This document shows positions 16,454 through 25,336 of a DNA stretch of 64,000 nucleotides, piece after piece. Under the pieces are notes generated by a model that was given only the letters and a program-made list of their open reading frames with translations, made no database searches and was not told the origin of the DNA. Numbering within the stretch: position 1 is the first letter of the stretch; the number at the start of each line of letters is the position of its first letter. The translations under genes were made by a program, and so were the position numbers. This DNA is from Wolinella succinogenes DSM 1740. Its GTDB lineage: Bacteria > Campylobacterota > Campylobacteria > Campylobacterales > Helicobacteraceae. Where the stretch lies: positions 2,046,356-2,110,355 of the forward strand of contig NC_005090.1 in assembly GCF_000196135.1 (NCBI RefSeq), read 5' to 3'.

Positions 16454-17526
16454 GCGCCCTCCTTCTCTTTGAGTATCTCATCCACCATGGAGCCCACATC
16501 AAACTCCATCCGATCAAAAATCTGCTTAGCGTAGCCATTGCGATTGCCAATGATTCTCTCCGCCTTAATGATCAACTCCTCTATGCTATCCACCTTATCC
16601 ATGAGAGCCAAATCCATCAAAAACTTATCATAGTGCGAGACAAAAGAGCGCGTGGAGATCGTCGGTGTCCCAAAGAAACAAGCCTCAGAATTGAGCGTCC
16701 CACCCCCTCCGATAAAGAGATCGCAGTAGGCCAGAATATGCTGAATAACTATCTTCTCTTTGAGCACCTTCGCAAAAGGAAGAAGCTCCGCAACGGCTTC
16801 AGGCTCATACCGAGGAATCACAAGAATATTAGCCCTCAAGCGCTCCTTGAGCACCTTGAGCCCCTCATAGAGAATCGGGTATTTCTTCATCACATAGCTC
16901 GCCTTATACTCCTCTTCTCTCACCACAATCGTAGGCAAAGAGGTGTCTAGACCGTAATCCTTGAGCACTTTCTCGTAAAATTCTCTTGAGGGCTGAAAAT
17001 CTCGGAGCCACGCCACCACATCCAAAAATCCATACTCAAAAATCTGATCGTGCTCTAATCCAAAGCGAAAGAAGATCTCCTCAGGCACCATGAAAGGGCG
17101 AAAGGCCTTGTTGGAGAGGGGAAGCGTGAGTCGTGCCTGAGGGAGCGCACGCCGAAAATCGGTTTTGTAGTCCGAGAGGGGAATGTCATAAAAATTGACG
17201 ATAGGTATCCCAAGCCCAAAAGCGACACGATTGGCGTCCACACTGCAAAGGCAGACCAAACGCTTGATGCTGTGCTGCTCGATAAACTCCATCAGCTCAA
17301 GCTGGCGATGGATCGAGGCTTTAAGCTTGTCACAAAGCTTCGCCCCGCCAAAACCTCCCCGGTTGAAAAAGGGAATCTTGTAGAGATTGAGCAGCTCCAC
17401 CACCTCGCTGTACCCCTCTCCCTCTCGCGCTGTAACCAACACCTCTCTATCGCGCCGTTTTAGCTCCTCAATGAAAGGCTTAAAGAACATGACGCTCTTG
17501 GGCGTCACCAGATCAAACCATGTCAT
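16450..17526 (-). CDS. DUF354-type GT-B glycosyltransferase-like protein
   Basis: 358 residues resembling the DUF354 family, predicted GT-B fold proteins related to UDP-GlcNAc 2-epimerases and MurG-type transferases. Visible features are MTWFDLVTPKSVMFFKPFI at the start, a segment with VCLCSVDANRVAFGLGIP, and a C-terminal donor-site-like stretch YCDLFIGGGGTLNSEACFFGTPTIST, where the Gly-rich loop and Glu are typical. Its substrate is unknown. It lies between an AsnB-like gene (22 nt upstream) and a methyltransferase gene (4-nt overlap) in the glycan operon. It could be the missing phosphoramidate transferase or an ordinary glycosyltransferase; nothing in the sequence decides. Confidence 0.7.
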   Translation of the reverse strand: MTWFDLVTPKSVMFFKPFIEELKRRDREVLVTAREGEGYSEVVELLNLYKIPFFNRGGFGGAKLCDKLKASIHRQLELMEFIEQHSIKRLVCLCSVDANRVAFGLGIPIVNFYDIPLSDYKTDFRRALPQARLTLPLSNKAFRPFMVPEEIFFRFGLEHDQIFEYGFLDVVAWLRDFQPSREFYEKVLKDYGLDTSLPTIVVREEEYKASYVMKKYPILYEGLKVLKERLRANILVIPRYEPEAVAELLPFAKVLKEKIVIQHILAYCDLFIGGGGTLNSEACFFGTPTISTRSFVSHYDKFLMDLALMDKVDSIEELIIKAERIIGNRNGYAKQIFDRMEFDVGSMVDEILKEKEGA

Positions 17527-17548
17527 TCATCCGCCTTTTCTCAAAAAA

Positions 17549-19363
17549 TCACCCACAATGGATCAAAAACCATCGAGAGAAGAGAATCATCCCCCAATTT
17601 TGCGATTTATATTCACCCATTCTACCTTTTTCATACAAAAATTTGAGATACGAATCCTCAAACCATCCAAGCTCTCTATTGACGCGCTGATAATCTTCCA
17701 AGATTCTCCCTTGATACGCCTCAAAATACCACTCAAACATCGGCGATGAGAATCCTTTCTTACGCCGATTCACAATCGAATCGGGGAGGTAGGCCAAAGC
17801 TATCTTTTTGAGAAGATTCTTGGTGATCTCTCCGGTGCGCAAAGAGGAGGGGAGGGAGAGGACAAAATCGACTAGCTGATAATCCAAAAAGGGAGCGCGA
17901 GATTCCAAAGAGTGCGCCATGCTCATTCGATCCATCTTACTCATGAGCACCTCCGCCATCCAGTGCTTCAAATCAATATAGCTATACCAGCCCTCCCCCT
18001 CTTTGGAGGGAAAATCCTGAAAAGTTTCCAAAATAGGGTCCCTCCATGCGGGCTCTTGTTTGAAAAGTCGCGCTCTTTGCCCAGGAGTCCATGACTCATT
18101 AATTCCCCTAAAATAGGGTTTTTCGTCCATCAAAAGCCTTCTTAGGCGCTCCCACTCTTTCCCCCCATGCTCGCTTTTGCGATGGTAGTCAAGAAGAATG
18201 GCCTTCTCTTTGAGCCCTAGAGAGTTTTCAAGCCATAAAAGCTTCAGTGAGTCAAAATATCCATCGTATCCAAAGAATATCTCATCACTCCCCTCACCGC
18301 TCAGAACGACCTTAAAACCGCTCTTTGCCACCTCTTTAGAGAGGAGATAGGTGGGAATGATCGCTGGGTCGCCTAGGGGCTCATCCAGTATAGGTAAAAC
18401 CTCCTCAAATGCCTCCAGAAAATCCTTTCGAGTCGCGATCTTTTCGTGATGAATCGAGCCAATATGGGAGGCCACCTCTCTAGCATAAGGAAGCTCATCA
18501 TAGTGTTTGTATTCATCATATCCAATGGAGAAGGTCTCAATAGAGCAAGGAGAAAGCCTCGCGTATAGCGCACTAATGAGGCTCGAATCGATTCCTCCAG
18601 AAAGGAATGAGGCCACAGGAACATCGCTAAGAAGTCGATAGCGCACGCTCTCCACAAGAAGCTCTTCGATCTTCCTAAGCGCCTCCTTTTCTTCTATATT
18701 CTCGCGGCTAGGAGCGGAGGGAAGAGAGTAAAAAGAGGATTTCTCAAGCCTCCCCTCGCTCAAGCTAAAACGCGCCAAACAACCTGCGGGGAGCTTATGG
18801 ATGGTCGGAAAAAAGCTCTTCTCTCCGCAAGGCGCAAGGTAGCTTAAGTAATCGAGCAGAGCGCCTTGATCAAGAGCCCCCTTCTCGCCCAAAATAGCCC
18901 TGAGCGCCTTGATCTCCGAAGCCACTCCTAGCTCTTTGCCTTCATGGAAGTAAAAAAGAGGCTTCTTTCCAAAGCGATCCCTCGCCATGAGAATCTCGCC
19001 TTTGTGCCCATCATAGAAAAGAAAGGAAAACATCCCATTAAGACGGGGTAGAATCCTCTCTCCCTCAAGAATGAGAAGCCTCCAAAGCACCTCTGTATCG
19101 CTTGAGCTTTGAAGTCTCAAACCATAGTCGCTGGAGAGCTCTTGGAAGTTGTAGATTTCACCATTAAAGATCAAGCGGTAGCGCTCATCCCCAAAAGGCT
19201 GATTCCCCGCCTCACTCAAGTCCAAAATCGAAAGGCGATTATGCGCTAGCGAGATTTTTCCATCGCTCCAAAAACTCCTCGCATCAGGCCCACGATGCCT
19301 CATAGTGTCGGAGGCTTTTTGGATGAGGCTTGGCTTAATCGTCCCTCCGCAAATAGAACACAT
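17549..19363 (-). CDS. asnB: Glutamine-dependent asparagine synthetase-like amidotransferase (copy 1)
   Basis: 604 residues from ATG 19363, chosen because this gives Met-Cys (MCSICGG) with the catalytic N-terminal Cys exposed after Met removal; the frame extends four codons further. N-terminal Ntn glutaminase domain (about 1-200, RHRGPDA, LSILDLS, FNGEIYN), C-terminal ATP-binding synthetase domain with SGGIDSS and SGEGSDE. It starts 2 nt after wbpE. AsnB-like proteins in O-antigen clusters (for example WbpS, WbtH) amidate uronic acids. Given the diacetamido-uronate genes next door I infer that role, but true asparagine synthesis is not excluded. Confidence 0.85.
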   Translation of the reverse strand: MCSICGGTIKPSLIQKASDTMRHRGPDARSFWSDGKISLAHNRLSILDLSEAGNQPFGDERYRLIFNGEIYNFQELSSDYGLRLQSSSDTEVLWRLLILEGERILPRLNGMFSFLFYDGHKGEILMARDRFGKKPLFYFHEGKELGVASEIKALRAILGEKGALDQGALLDYLSYLAPCGEKSFFPTIHKLPAGCLARFSLSEGRLEKSSFYSLPSAPSRENIEEKEALRKIEELLVESVRYRLLSDVPVASFLSGGIDSSLISALYARLSPCSIETFSIGYDEYKHYDELPYAREVASHIGSIHHEKIATRKDFLEAFEEVLPILDEPLGDPAIIPTYLLSKEVAKSGFKVVLSGEGSDEIFFGYDGYFDSLKLLWLENSLGLKEKAILLDYHRKSEHGGKEWERLRRLLMDEKPYFRGINESWTPGQRARLFKQEPAWRDPILETFQDFPSKEGEGWYSYIDLKHWMAEVLMSKMDRMSMAHSLESRAPFLDYQLVDFVLSLPSSLRTGEITKNLLKKIALAYLPDSIVNRRKKGFSSPMFEWYFEAYQGRILEDYQRVNRELGWFEDSYLKFLYEKGRMGEYKSQNWGMILFSRWFLIHCG

Positions 19364-19365
19364 CG

Positions 19366-20454
19366 CTAAAAACACCCCCCTATATACTCCATCTCTTCCT
19401 CGCTCACATAGGGATTCATGGGCAGACTCAATATCTCCTCACTCACTTGCTCCGCCACAGGGAAATCCCCCTTTTGATGCCCCAAATAGGCAAAGCACCC
19501 TTGAAGATGCAAGGGCATAGGATAGTGCACTGCCGTGGGGACTCCCGCCTCCTTGAGTCTAGCCTGCACTCTAGGGCGCTCTTTAACCCTTATGGAGTAT
19601 TGGGCAAAGGCTGAGGTGCGATTTGGCTTAATTTGGGGGAGGATGATTCCCTCTTTAGAAGAGAGAGCCAAAGAGTAGCGTTTGGCCACCTCCACCCTTT
19701 GGGCAAGATCTTTAGAGTAGTGACGCAATTTCACCCTTAGCACGGCGGCTTGAATCGTATCTAGCCTCCCCCCAATTCCAATATATTGGTGATGATACCT
19801 TTGGGTTTGACCATGGATTCTTAGGCTCTTGATTTTGGCGGCAAGCTCTTCATTGGAGGTGAAGAGCGCCCCCCCATCTCCATAACATCCAAGGGGTTTG
19901 GCGGGGAAAAAGCTCGTGCAGGAGATATCTCCCAAAGCACTATCGCTCACCCCCTCATAGGTGCTCCCAAAGCTTTGGGCTCCATCAATAACCACCCTAA
20001 GATCATGCGCTTTAGCGACCTCCATGATCTCTTTTAAGTCGCTTGGCTGACCATAGAGATGGACAGGAAGAATCGCTTTGGTCTTAGGGGTGATCTTCTT
20101 CTCTAATTGAGTGACATCAAGATTGTAGCTCTCCTCTTCAATATCCACAAACAGAGGCTTGGCTCCTAAAAGAGCAATCATCTCTGCGGTGGCAATGAAG
20201 GTGAAGGGAGTGGTAATCACCTCATCTCCTGCTTTGATTCCTAAGGCCATGAGAGCCAAAAGGAGGGCATCTGTTCCGCTAGCGCAGGTGATGGCATGCT
20301 TTGCACCCGTGAAGGCTTCTAGCTCCCTCTCTAGGAGTTCGACCTCCTCTCCCATGATGAAATTGCACTTTGAGATCACCTCATGGATGGCCGATTCGAT
20401 CTCCTCTTTGTAGAGCTGGTGCTGCAGAGCTAAATTGGCAAAGTCTATTTTCAT
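19366..20454 (-). CDS. wbpE: PLP-dependent sugar aminotransferase, WbpE type
   Basis: 362-residue DegT/DnrJ/EryC1-family aminotransferase with the PLP-binding signature: [33 protein letters not shown] and the Schiff-base Lys in [17 protein letters not shown]. In the Pseudomonas/Bordetella pathway WbpE moves an amino group from glutamate to C3 of UDP-3-keto-GlcNAcA made by WbpB. It forms a tight operon with wbpD (4-nt overlap upstream) and the AsnB-like gene downstream. The pathway assignment rests on the full set of four neighbouring genes rather than on this protein alone. Confidence 0.9.
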   Translation of the reverse strand: MKIDFANLALQHQLYKEEIESAIHEVISKCNFIMGEEVELLERELEAFTGAKHAITCASGTDALLLALMALGIKAGDEVITTPFTFIATAEMIALLGAKPLFVDIEEESYNLDVTQLEKKITPKTKAILPVHLYGQPSDLKEIMEVAKAHDLRVVIDGAQSFGSTYEGVSDSALGDISCTSFFPAKPLGCYGDGGALFTSNEELAAKIKSLRIHGQTQRYHHQYIGIGGRLDTIQAAVLRVKLRHYSKDLAQRVEVAKRYSLALSSKEGIILPQIKPNRTSAFAQYSIRVKERPRVQARLKEAGVPTAVHYPMPLHLQGCFAYLGHQKGDFPVAEQVSEEILSLPMNPYVSEEEMEYIGGCF

Positions 20455-21026
20455 ACGTTAATCTCCACGATTCTCCCCTCAATCTCTCTATAGAGGGTTC
20501 CATCAAAGCTATCTCTAGCCACTCCACTCTCATCAAAACAGAGGCGCTCTCCCCCCTTGTCCACCCAGCCAATCCTTCTAGCAGGCACCCCCACCATTAG
20601 GGCATAAGCAGGGACATCTTGCTTCACTACCGCTCCTGCTCCTATGAGGGCATACTCACCAATGGTGATTCCACAAACAATCGTGGCGTTGGCCCCAATA
20701 GAGCAGCCTCGCTTGAGCAGAGTCTTTTGAAATTGATCCCTTCGAACGATGAAAGCTCTAGGATTATAGACATTGGTAAAGACCATCGAAGGACCCAAAA
20801 AGACCTCATCTTCAATCTCTACCCCTTCATAGACGCTCACATTATTTTGGACTTTGACTCCATTGCCAAGGCGCACCTTAGGGCCTATGACACAGTTTTG
20901 CCCCAAAGAGCAGTTTTTTCCTATGACCACCCCAGAGAGAATATGACAGAAGTGCCAAATCTTTGTCCCCTCGCCAATCTCTGAGCCCTCATCCAGATAG
21001 CTTGATTCATGGAGGAAGTAGGTCAT
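20451..21026 (-). CDS. wbpD: UDP-3-amino-sugar N-acetyltransferase, WbpD type
   Basis: 191 residues, a left-handed beta-helix acetyltransferase with many hexapeptide repeats ([29 protein letters not shown] and others) and a His/Asn-containing YNPRAF loop typical of WbpD/WlbB. It acetylates the 3-amino group made by WbpE using acetyl-CoA, giving UDP-GlcNAc(3NAc)A. It overlaps both neighbours by 4 nt (ATGA), as expected for a co-translated pathway block. Confidence 0.9.
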   Translation of the reverse strand: MTYFLHESSYLDEGSEIGEGTKIWHFCHILSGVVIGKNCSLGQNCVIGPKVRLGNGVKVQNNVSVYEGVEIEDEVFLGPSMVFTNVYNPRAFIVRRDQFQKTLLKRGCSIGANATIVCGITIGEYALIGAGAVVKQDVPAYALMVGVPARRIGWVDKGGERLCFDESGVARDSFDGTLYREIEGRIVEINV

Positions 21027-21979
21027 CCAAGCGCCTTCTTGCAGAAAGGGTGATACTCTCCCACCAAGCCTAGAGGAGTCTGCGTGCGAATAGCATGCAC
21101 AATCTCAATACTTCTTCTCGCCTCCTCCAGTCCAAATCCTCCCCCTCTTAAGATATCCATGTAGCTTTGAGTGTGCAAATCAGTGAACCCTTCAGAGAAC
21201 TCAAATGCCTCACCATCCACACTAATACTCCGATAGGTTCGTTTGCCGCCTCTTTTGACCTCTTCGGGCAGGTAGTCGGCATTGACAGAGAGAAACCATC
21301 GCACTCTAGCGTGCTCTAGCTCTAAAAATCCTCCTGCACTATGGGCATTGAGCAGATGAACCTGATTGAGTCTTGGGGCACCAAATATCCAAGTGAGCAT
21401 GTCATAGAAGTGAACTCCGATATTCGTAGCCACTCCTCCGCTCTTGGTGATGTCTCCTTTCCAAGAGGTGAAATACCAGTGTCCCCTAGAGGTGAGATAG
21501 GAGAGATCAATATCATAGACCCTCCCTGGATGCTCTTTAAGCTCTTGCTCCACCTTGGCTTTGAGGGCAATGATGCTCTCGTGGAGTCGCAATTGAAGAA
21601 TGTTATAGACGCGCTTGCCATAATCTCTCTCAAACTCTTTGAGGGCGTCAATATTCCAAGGATTGAGCACCAAAGGCTTCTCGCAAATCGCATGAGCTCC
21701 ACTGCGAAGAGCAAAGCGAATATGAGAATCGTGAAGATAGTTGGGAGAGCAGATTCCCATATACTCTACTCCCTTTCCTTGACGGCGCAGCTTATCCACA
21801 TGGCGATCAAATCGCTCAAACTCAATGAAAAAGTCGGCATTAGGAAAATAGCTATCGATGATTCCTACCGAATCATTAGGATCAAGAGCGCAAACCAGCT
21901 CATTGCCACTCTCTTTGATGGCTTTCATGTGACGAGGGGCGATGTAGCCAGCGGCTCCGATGAGGGCGAAGGGAATCAT
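21023..21979 (-). CDS. wbpB: UDP-GlcNAcA 3-dehydrogenase, WbpB/WlbA type
   Basis: 318 residues of the Gfo/Idh/MocA oxidoreductase family: an N-terminal Rossmann start [20 protein letters not shown], the [10 protein letters not shown] motif carrying the catalytic Lys, and [12 protein letters not shown], typical of the WlbA subgroup. It oxidises C3 of UDP-N-acetylglucosaminuronate. The enzyme making that substrate (WbpA, UDP-GlcNAc 6-dehydrogenase) is not in the window. Start and stop overlap the neighbouring wbp genes by 4 nt each. Confidence 0.9.
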   Translation of the reverse strand: MIPFALIGAAGYIAPRHMKAIKESGNELVCALDPNDSVGIIDSYFPNADFFIEFERFDRHVDKLRRQGKGVEYMGICSPNYLHDSHIRFALRSGAHAICEKPLVLNPWNIDALKEFERDYGKRVYNILQLRLHESIIALKAKVEQELKEHPGRVYDIDLSYLTSRGHWYFTSWKGDITKSGGVATNIGVHFYDMLTWIFGAPRLNQVHLLNAHSAGGFLELEHARVRWFLSVNADYLPEEVKRGGKRTYRSISVDGEAFEFSEGFTDLHTQSYMDILRGGGFGLEEARRSIEIVHAIRTQTPLGLVGEYHPFCKKALG

Positions 21980-23055
21980 GGGGTCTCCTTAAAAAAATTT
22001 AAGAGGGCATCAAGAGCCCTTTGGCTCGCCTTGCCCCCTCCATAGATATCAAGATCAGGAATGATGGAATCCTCTAGGTGCTGATGCAGCGCTCCAAGAA
22101 TCATCTCTTTGTTGCTTCCAACAAGAAAATTGGCTCCCTGCGCCATCAACTCCACCCACTCCGTCGAATCACGGAGCGTAAGACAAAGCTTGCCAAAACA
22201 ATAGGCCTCCTTTTGCACCCCTCCACTGTCAGTCATCACGATTTTGCAATGCTCCAACAACCACAGCATCTCCAGATATCCCACAGGATCAATCACTAAA
22301 ACTTTGGATTCATCAAGCTTCAACCCCTCGTGCTCCAATCGTGCTCTCGTGCGAGGATGCAGAGGCAAAACCACAGGCATAAGCTCTCCTGCCTCTTCTA
22401 TCGCTCCAATGATCTCCATCAAACGCTCTTTGTTATCGCTATTTTCTTGACGATGGAGGGTGCAAAGGATGAAATTCTCTTTAGGGATCCCCTTGGGAGG
22501 GGTAGAAAAGGGCCTAAAGTGCAGTAGGCTATCAAGCATCACATCGCCAATCCAAGTGATTTGAGAATCAAAGCTTTCAAAACCCTCGCGAGCCAAATTC
22601 TCTTGGGCAGCTTGGCTTGGCACAAGAAGAAGCGAAGAGATTCGATCGGTCAAGATTCGATTGATCTCTTCGGGCATCTTCATATCAAAACTCCTCAGCC
22701 CCGCCTCGATGTGAACCACAGGGATGTGCAGCTTGCAGCTAGCCAGTGCACCCGCTAGAGTCGAGTTGGTGTCCCCATACACCACCGTAAAATCGGGTCG
22801 CTCCAGAAGTAGAATCTTCTCAATCTCCTCCATCATTCTGCCTGTCATCGCCCCATGCGAGAGGGAGTGAATATCCAAAAAATAGTCCGCCCTTTTTAGG
22901 TTCATCTGCTCAAAAAAGATTTGGCTCATCGAGGCATCAAAATGTTGTCCTGTGTGAATCATCACCTCTTGCACTCCGCGCCGTTTCAACTCTAGGCTCA
23001 TGCAAGCTGATTTGATGAATTGGGGCCTAGCCCCAAGAATCGTCATCCCCTTCAT
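21976..23055 (-). CDS. wbpI: UDP-GlcNAc(3NAc)A 2-epimerase, WbpI type
   Basis: 359-residue non-hydrolysing UDP-sugar 2-epimerase: TILGARPQFIKSA near the N-terminus (WecB usually has GTRPE instead), VYGDTNSTLAGALA, HIEAGLRSFDMKMPEE and TDSGGVQKEAYCFGKLCLTLR. The GARPQFIK start and the wbpB/D/E neighbours favour the epimerase acting on UDP-2,3-diacetamido-glucuronate to give UDP-ManNAc(3NAc)A, rather than WecB on UDP-GlcNAc. AAGGAAG precedes ATG 23055; ATGA overlaps the glycosyltransferase upstream. Confidence 0.88.
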   Translation of the reverse strand: MKGMTILGARPQFIKSACMSLELKRRGVQEVMIHTGQHFDASMSQIFFEQMNLKRADYFLDIHSLSHGAMTGRMMEEIEKILLLERPDFTVVYGDTNSTLAGALASCKLHIPVVHIEAGLRSFDMKMPEEINRILTDRISSLLLVPSQAAQENLAREGFESFDSQITWIGDVMLDSLLHFRPFSTPPKGIPKENFILCTLHRQENSDNKERLMEIIGAIEEAGELMPVVLPLHPRTRARLEHEGLKLDESKVLVIDPVGYLEMLWLLEHCKIVMTDSGGVQKEAYCFGKLCLTLRDSTEWVELMAQGANFLVGSNKEMILGALHQHLEDSIIPDLDIYGGGKASQRALDALLNFFKETP

Positions 23056-24194
23056 TGATCTTCCTTTAGGACTTTCTCCATCACCTCTTGCAGAATCTTC
23101 TCATTCTCCTTGGCATTATAAATCTTAGCGGCACGATCGGCGTTTTGCTTGTAGGCAAGAATCTCTTCATGGGTGAGTTGATTGAGCGCCTTGGCCATAC
23201 TTAAAGGAGTGAAATCTTTAGAGATGATTCCTAGATTCTCCTTTTGGACGATTCTAGCCATCTCAAGAGAGGGGCCAATGGCAATGGCTAATCTTGCTTG
23301 GATAAATTCAAAGAATTTATTGGGGAGGCAGAGCTCTAGATTGAAGGTGGTGGGCGGGCACAGGAATAGACCTATGTCGTAGGCATTGGTGAATGGGACA
23401 ATCTCTTCGGGTGCCACGGGAGGGATGAGACGCACATTTTGGCGCTCCAAGGTCATCTTTTCAAGCTTTTGATAATACTCTTTGTTGGAGTTCACAAAAA
23501 CTAGCATCAAATCAAGCACAAATCGACCATCGACATGATCCATCATCTCAATCATGAGCTCAATTTGGCGATCGGGATTGGCAAGTCCATGGTGAATGAG
23601 ACGAATCGCAGAGCCAGAGAGAGGGGCTGGCTTGATCTCAAAATATTTAGCCGCATTGCTCCACACTTTAGGATTCACCCCAAAATTCTTTTGATACTCA
23701 TGAGCGATTCCCTCGCCAATGGCCAATACCACCCCAGCCTTTGGCAGATAGCGCTTGCATAGATAGCGCTTGTAGGGGGCAAAGTAGAATCTCCACCAAA
23801 AATCATGCTCAAACTCTCTTGGCGCATACTCGTGCATATTGGCCACCACCTTTGCCCCTTTGCCATATCGCAATGCCACAGGAATCGCTTCGGCATCATG
23901 GGCAATAATAAGGTCAAAAGAGCGTTCATGGAGGGCTACGATGGCCTGCTTCACTTGAGGAAGATTCCAATAGACTCGTTCATACTGGCGCAATAAGAGC
24001 CAAAATCGCTGAAGCAGGCGCTTGGCCAATCCCCATTTTGGCTTTTTGAGAGCGACAAACTCGATCCCTTCAAAATCCCCTCTCTCATATCCCATGCCCT
24101 CTAGCTCATAAAGCCCCCGCAAGGCCTCATACTCTCGATAGGCTCTTGGCTGGGTTTTGTGACTATGAAAGTGGAGGATTAGGATTTTTGACAC
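23052..24194 (-). CDS. GT4-like glycosyltransferase (copy A)
   Basis: 380 residues of GT-B fold; no catalytic assignment beyond family. The N-terminal half differs from its neighbour. The C-terminal donor domain (from LIPPVAPEEIVPF onward) contains a typical GT4 segment, LPNKFFEFIQARLAIAIGP. Its last roughly 85 codons are almost identical to those of the next gene (see repeat entries). It starts with GTG overlapping the upstream gene by 16 bp, and ends in ATGA overlap with wbpI. It probably transfers a sugar during repeat-unit assembly at the inner membrane; donor and acceptor are unknown. Confidence 0.82.
   Translation of the reverse strand: MSKILILHFHSHKTQPRAYREYEALRGLYELEGMGYERGDFEGIEFVALKKPKWGLAKRLLQRFWLLLRQYERVYWNLPQVKQAIVALHERSFDLIIAHDAEAIPVALRYGKGAKVVANMHEYAPREFEHDFWWRFYFAPYKRYLCKRYLPKAGVVLAIGEGIAHEYQKNFGVNPKVWSNAAKYFEIKPAPLSGSAIRLIHHGLANPDRQIELMIEMMDHVDGRFVLDLMLVFVNSNKEYYQKLEKMTLERQNVRLIPPVAPEEIVPFTNAYDIGLFLCPPTTFNLELCLPNKFFEFIQARLAIAIGPSLEMARIVQKENLGIISKDFTPLSMAKALNQLTHEEILAYKQNADRAAKIYNAKENEKILQEVMEKVLKEDQ
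23075..23328 (-). repeat. Near-identical 254-bp segment, copy A
   Basis: Matches 24202-24455 at 253 of 254 positions (the only difference is C23241 versus T24368). It encodes the C-terminal donor-domain residues of glycosyltransferase copy A. Confidence 0.95.
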
Positions 24195-25336
24195 AACGCC
24201 CTCTCCATCACCTCTTGCAGAATCTTCTCATTCTCCTTGGCATTATAAATCTTAGCGGCACGATCGGCGTTTTGCTTGTAGGCAAGAATCTCTTCATGGG
24301 TGAGTTGATTGAGCGCCTTGGCCATACTTAAAGGAGTGAAATCTTTAGAGATGATTCCTAGATTCTCTTTTTGGACGATTCTAGCCATCTCAAGAGAGGG
24401 GCCAATGGCAATGGCTAATCTTGCTTGGATAAATTCAAAGAATTTATTGGGGAGGGCGTATTTGGTGTTAAACCCAGTGGGTGGAAGGAGGTAAAGCCCG
24501 ATGTCATATTGGTTGATGAAGGGGATAATCTCTTCAAAAGTCACGGGGGGGATGAGACGCACATTTTGGCGCTCTTTGACTCGCTCCATCAGGCTTTCGT
24601 AGTAGCTCTCTCGCCCACTCTTCATCAGCATCAAATCAAGCACAAATCGATCATCGACATGATCCATCATCTCTATCATAAGCTCAATTTGGCGATTAGA
24701 ATTGGCCACTCCATGGTGAATAAGCCGAATTTTCTCCCTCTCTCCCCTTAAGGCAGGCGAACAATGACTTAAAAGTGGCAAGCTCATGAGGGTCGACATC
24801 TTTACCCCATACTCTTCCCCATACTTTTGAGCGATTCCCTCGCCAACCGTGTAGGCACAATCCACCTCTTTTAAAAAGGTTCGGCAGAGCCAATCATTAA
24901 AATCGGCAAATAGAATCTTCCAGCGCCAATCATCTTCGCACTGCTTAGGATAAAACTCCCTCGCATCAAAGATCACTTTGGCGCTTTTCTTGTGAGCTAG
25001 CACTATAGGCAAAAGTACCAAATCATGACAAAAGATGAGATCAAACTCCCTTTGATCTAGATATTCAGCGATTTTGAGCCTAGTGGGGATAAAAACCAGA
25101 CGCTCATAGCGCCTCAAAAAAACATCTCGATAAAGTCCGATCTCCTGCCAAAAATTCCGCTTCTTCGGACTATCATAAGAGAGGACTTCAACGCCTTCTA
25201 TCTGGGTGGCATGGCGACCTATGGCGGTGAGCTCATGATCCTTTTGGAGCGCTTGAATCACTCGATTGGGTCTTGGGTTTTTGGCGGGATTAGCCTCGCA
25301 GACAGTCGCCACCCTCAATCTGTTAAAGTTTGACAT
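24179..25336 (-). CDS. GT4-like glycosyltransferase (copy B)
   Basis: 385 residues, paralogue of the next gene: the two align along most of their length (shared RQIELMIEMMDHVD, RQNVRLIPPV, FCHD/IAHD segments) but are near-identical only in the C-terminal donor domain. The N-terminal acceptor half has diverged, suggesting different acceptors with the same donor. It overlaps the asnB copy 2 gene by 14 bp and the next glycosyltransferase gene by 16 bp. The specific linkage cannot be predicted. Confidence 0.82.
   Translation of the reverse strand: MSNFNRLRVATVCEANPAKNPRPNRVIQALQKDHELTAIGRHATQIEGVEVLSYDSPKKRNFWQEIGLYRDVFLRRYERLVFIPTRLKIAEYLDQREFDLIFCHDLVLLPIVLAHKKSAKVIFDAREFYPKQCEDDWRWKILFADFNDWLCRTFLKEVDCAYTVGEGIAQKYGEEYGVKMSTLMSLPLLSHCSPALRGEREKIRLIHHGVANSNRQIELMIEMMDHVDDRFVLDLMLMKSGRESYYESLMERVKERQNVRLIPPVTFEEIIPFINQYDIGLYLLPPTGFNTKYALPNKFFEFIQARLAIAIGPSLEMARIVQKENLGIISKDFTPLSMAKALNQLTHEEILAYKQNADRAAKIYNAKENEKILQEVMERALCQKS
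24202..24455 (-). repeat. Near-identical 254-bp segment, copy B
   Basis: Second copy of the segment at 23075-23328, offset 1127 bp, in direct orientation. Recombination between the copies would fuse the two glycosyltransferase genes in frame into one chimera and delete 1127 bp. Confidence 0.95.

Noticed and set aside
21341..22045. 234-codon plus-strand ORF opposite wbpB/wbpI
   Set aside because: Antisense shadow crossing a gene boundary; the opposite-strand proteins are clear.
21976..23055. WecB/MnaA UDP-GlcNAc 2-epimerase
   Set aside because: The GARPQFIK start and the linked wbpB/D/E genes favour the WbpI-type epimerase; a plain WecB role is possible but less consistent.
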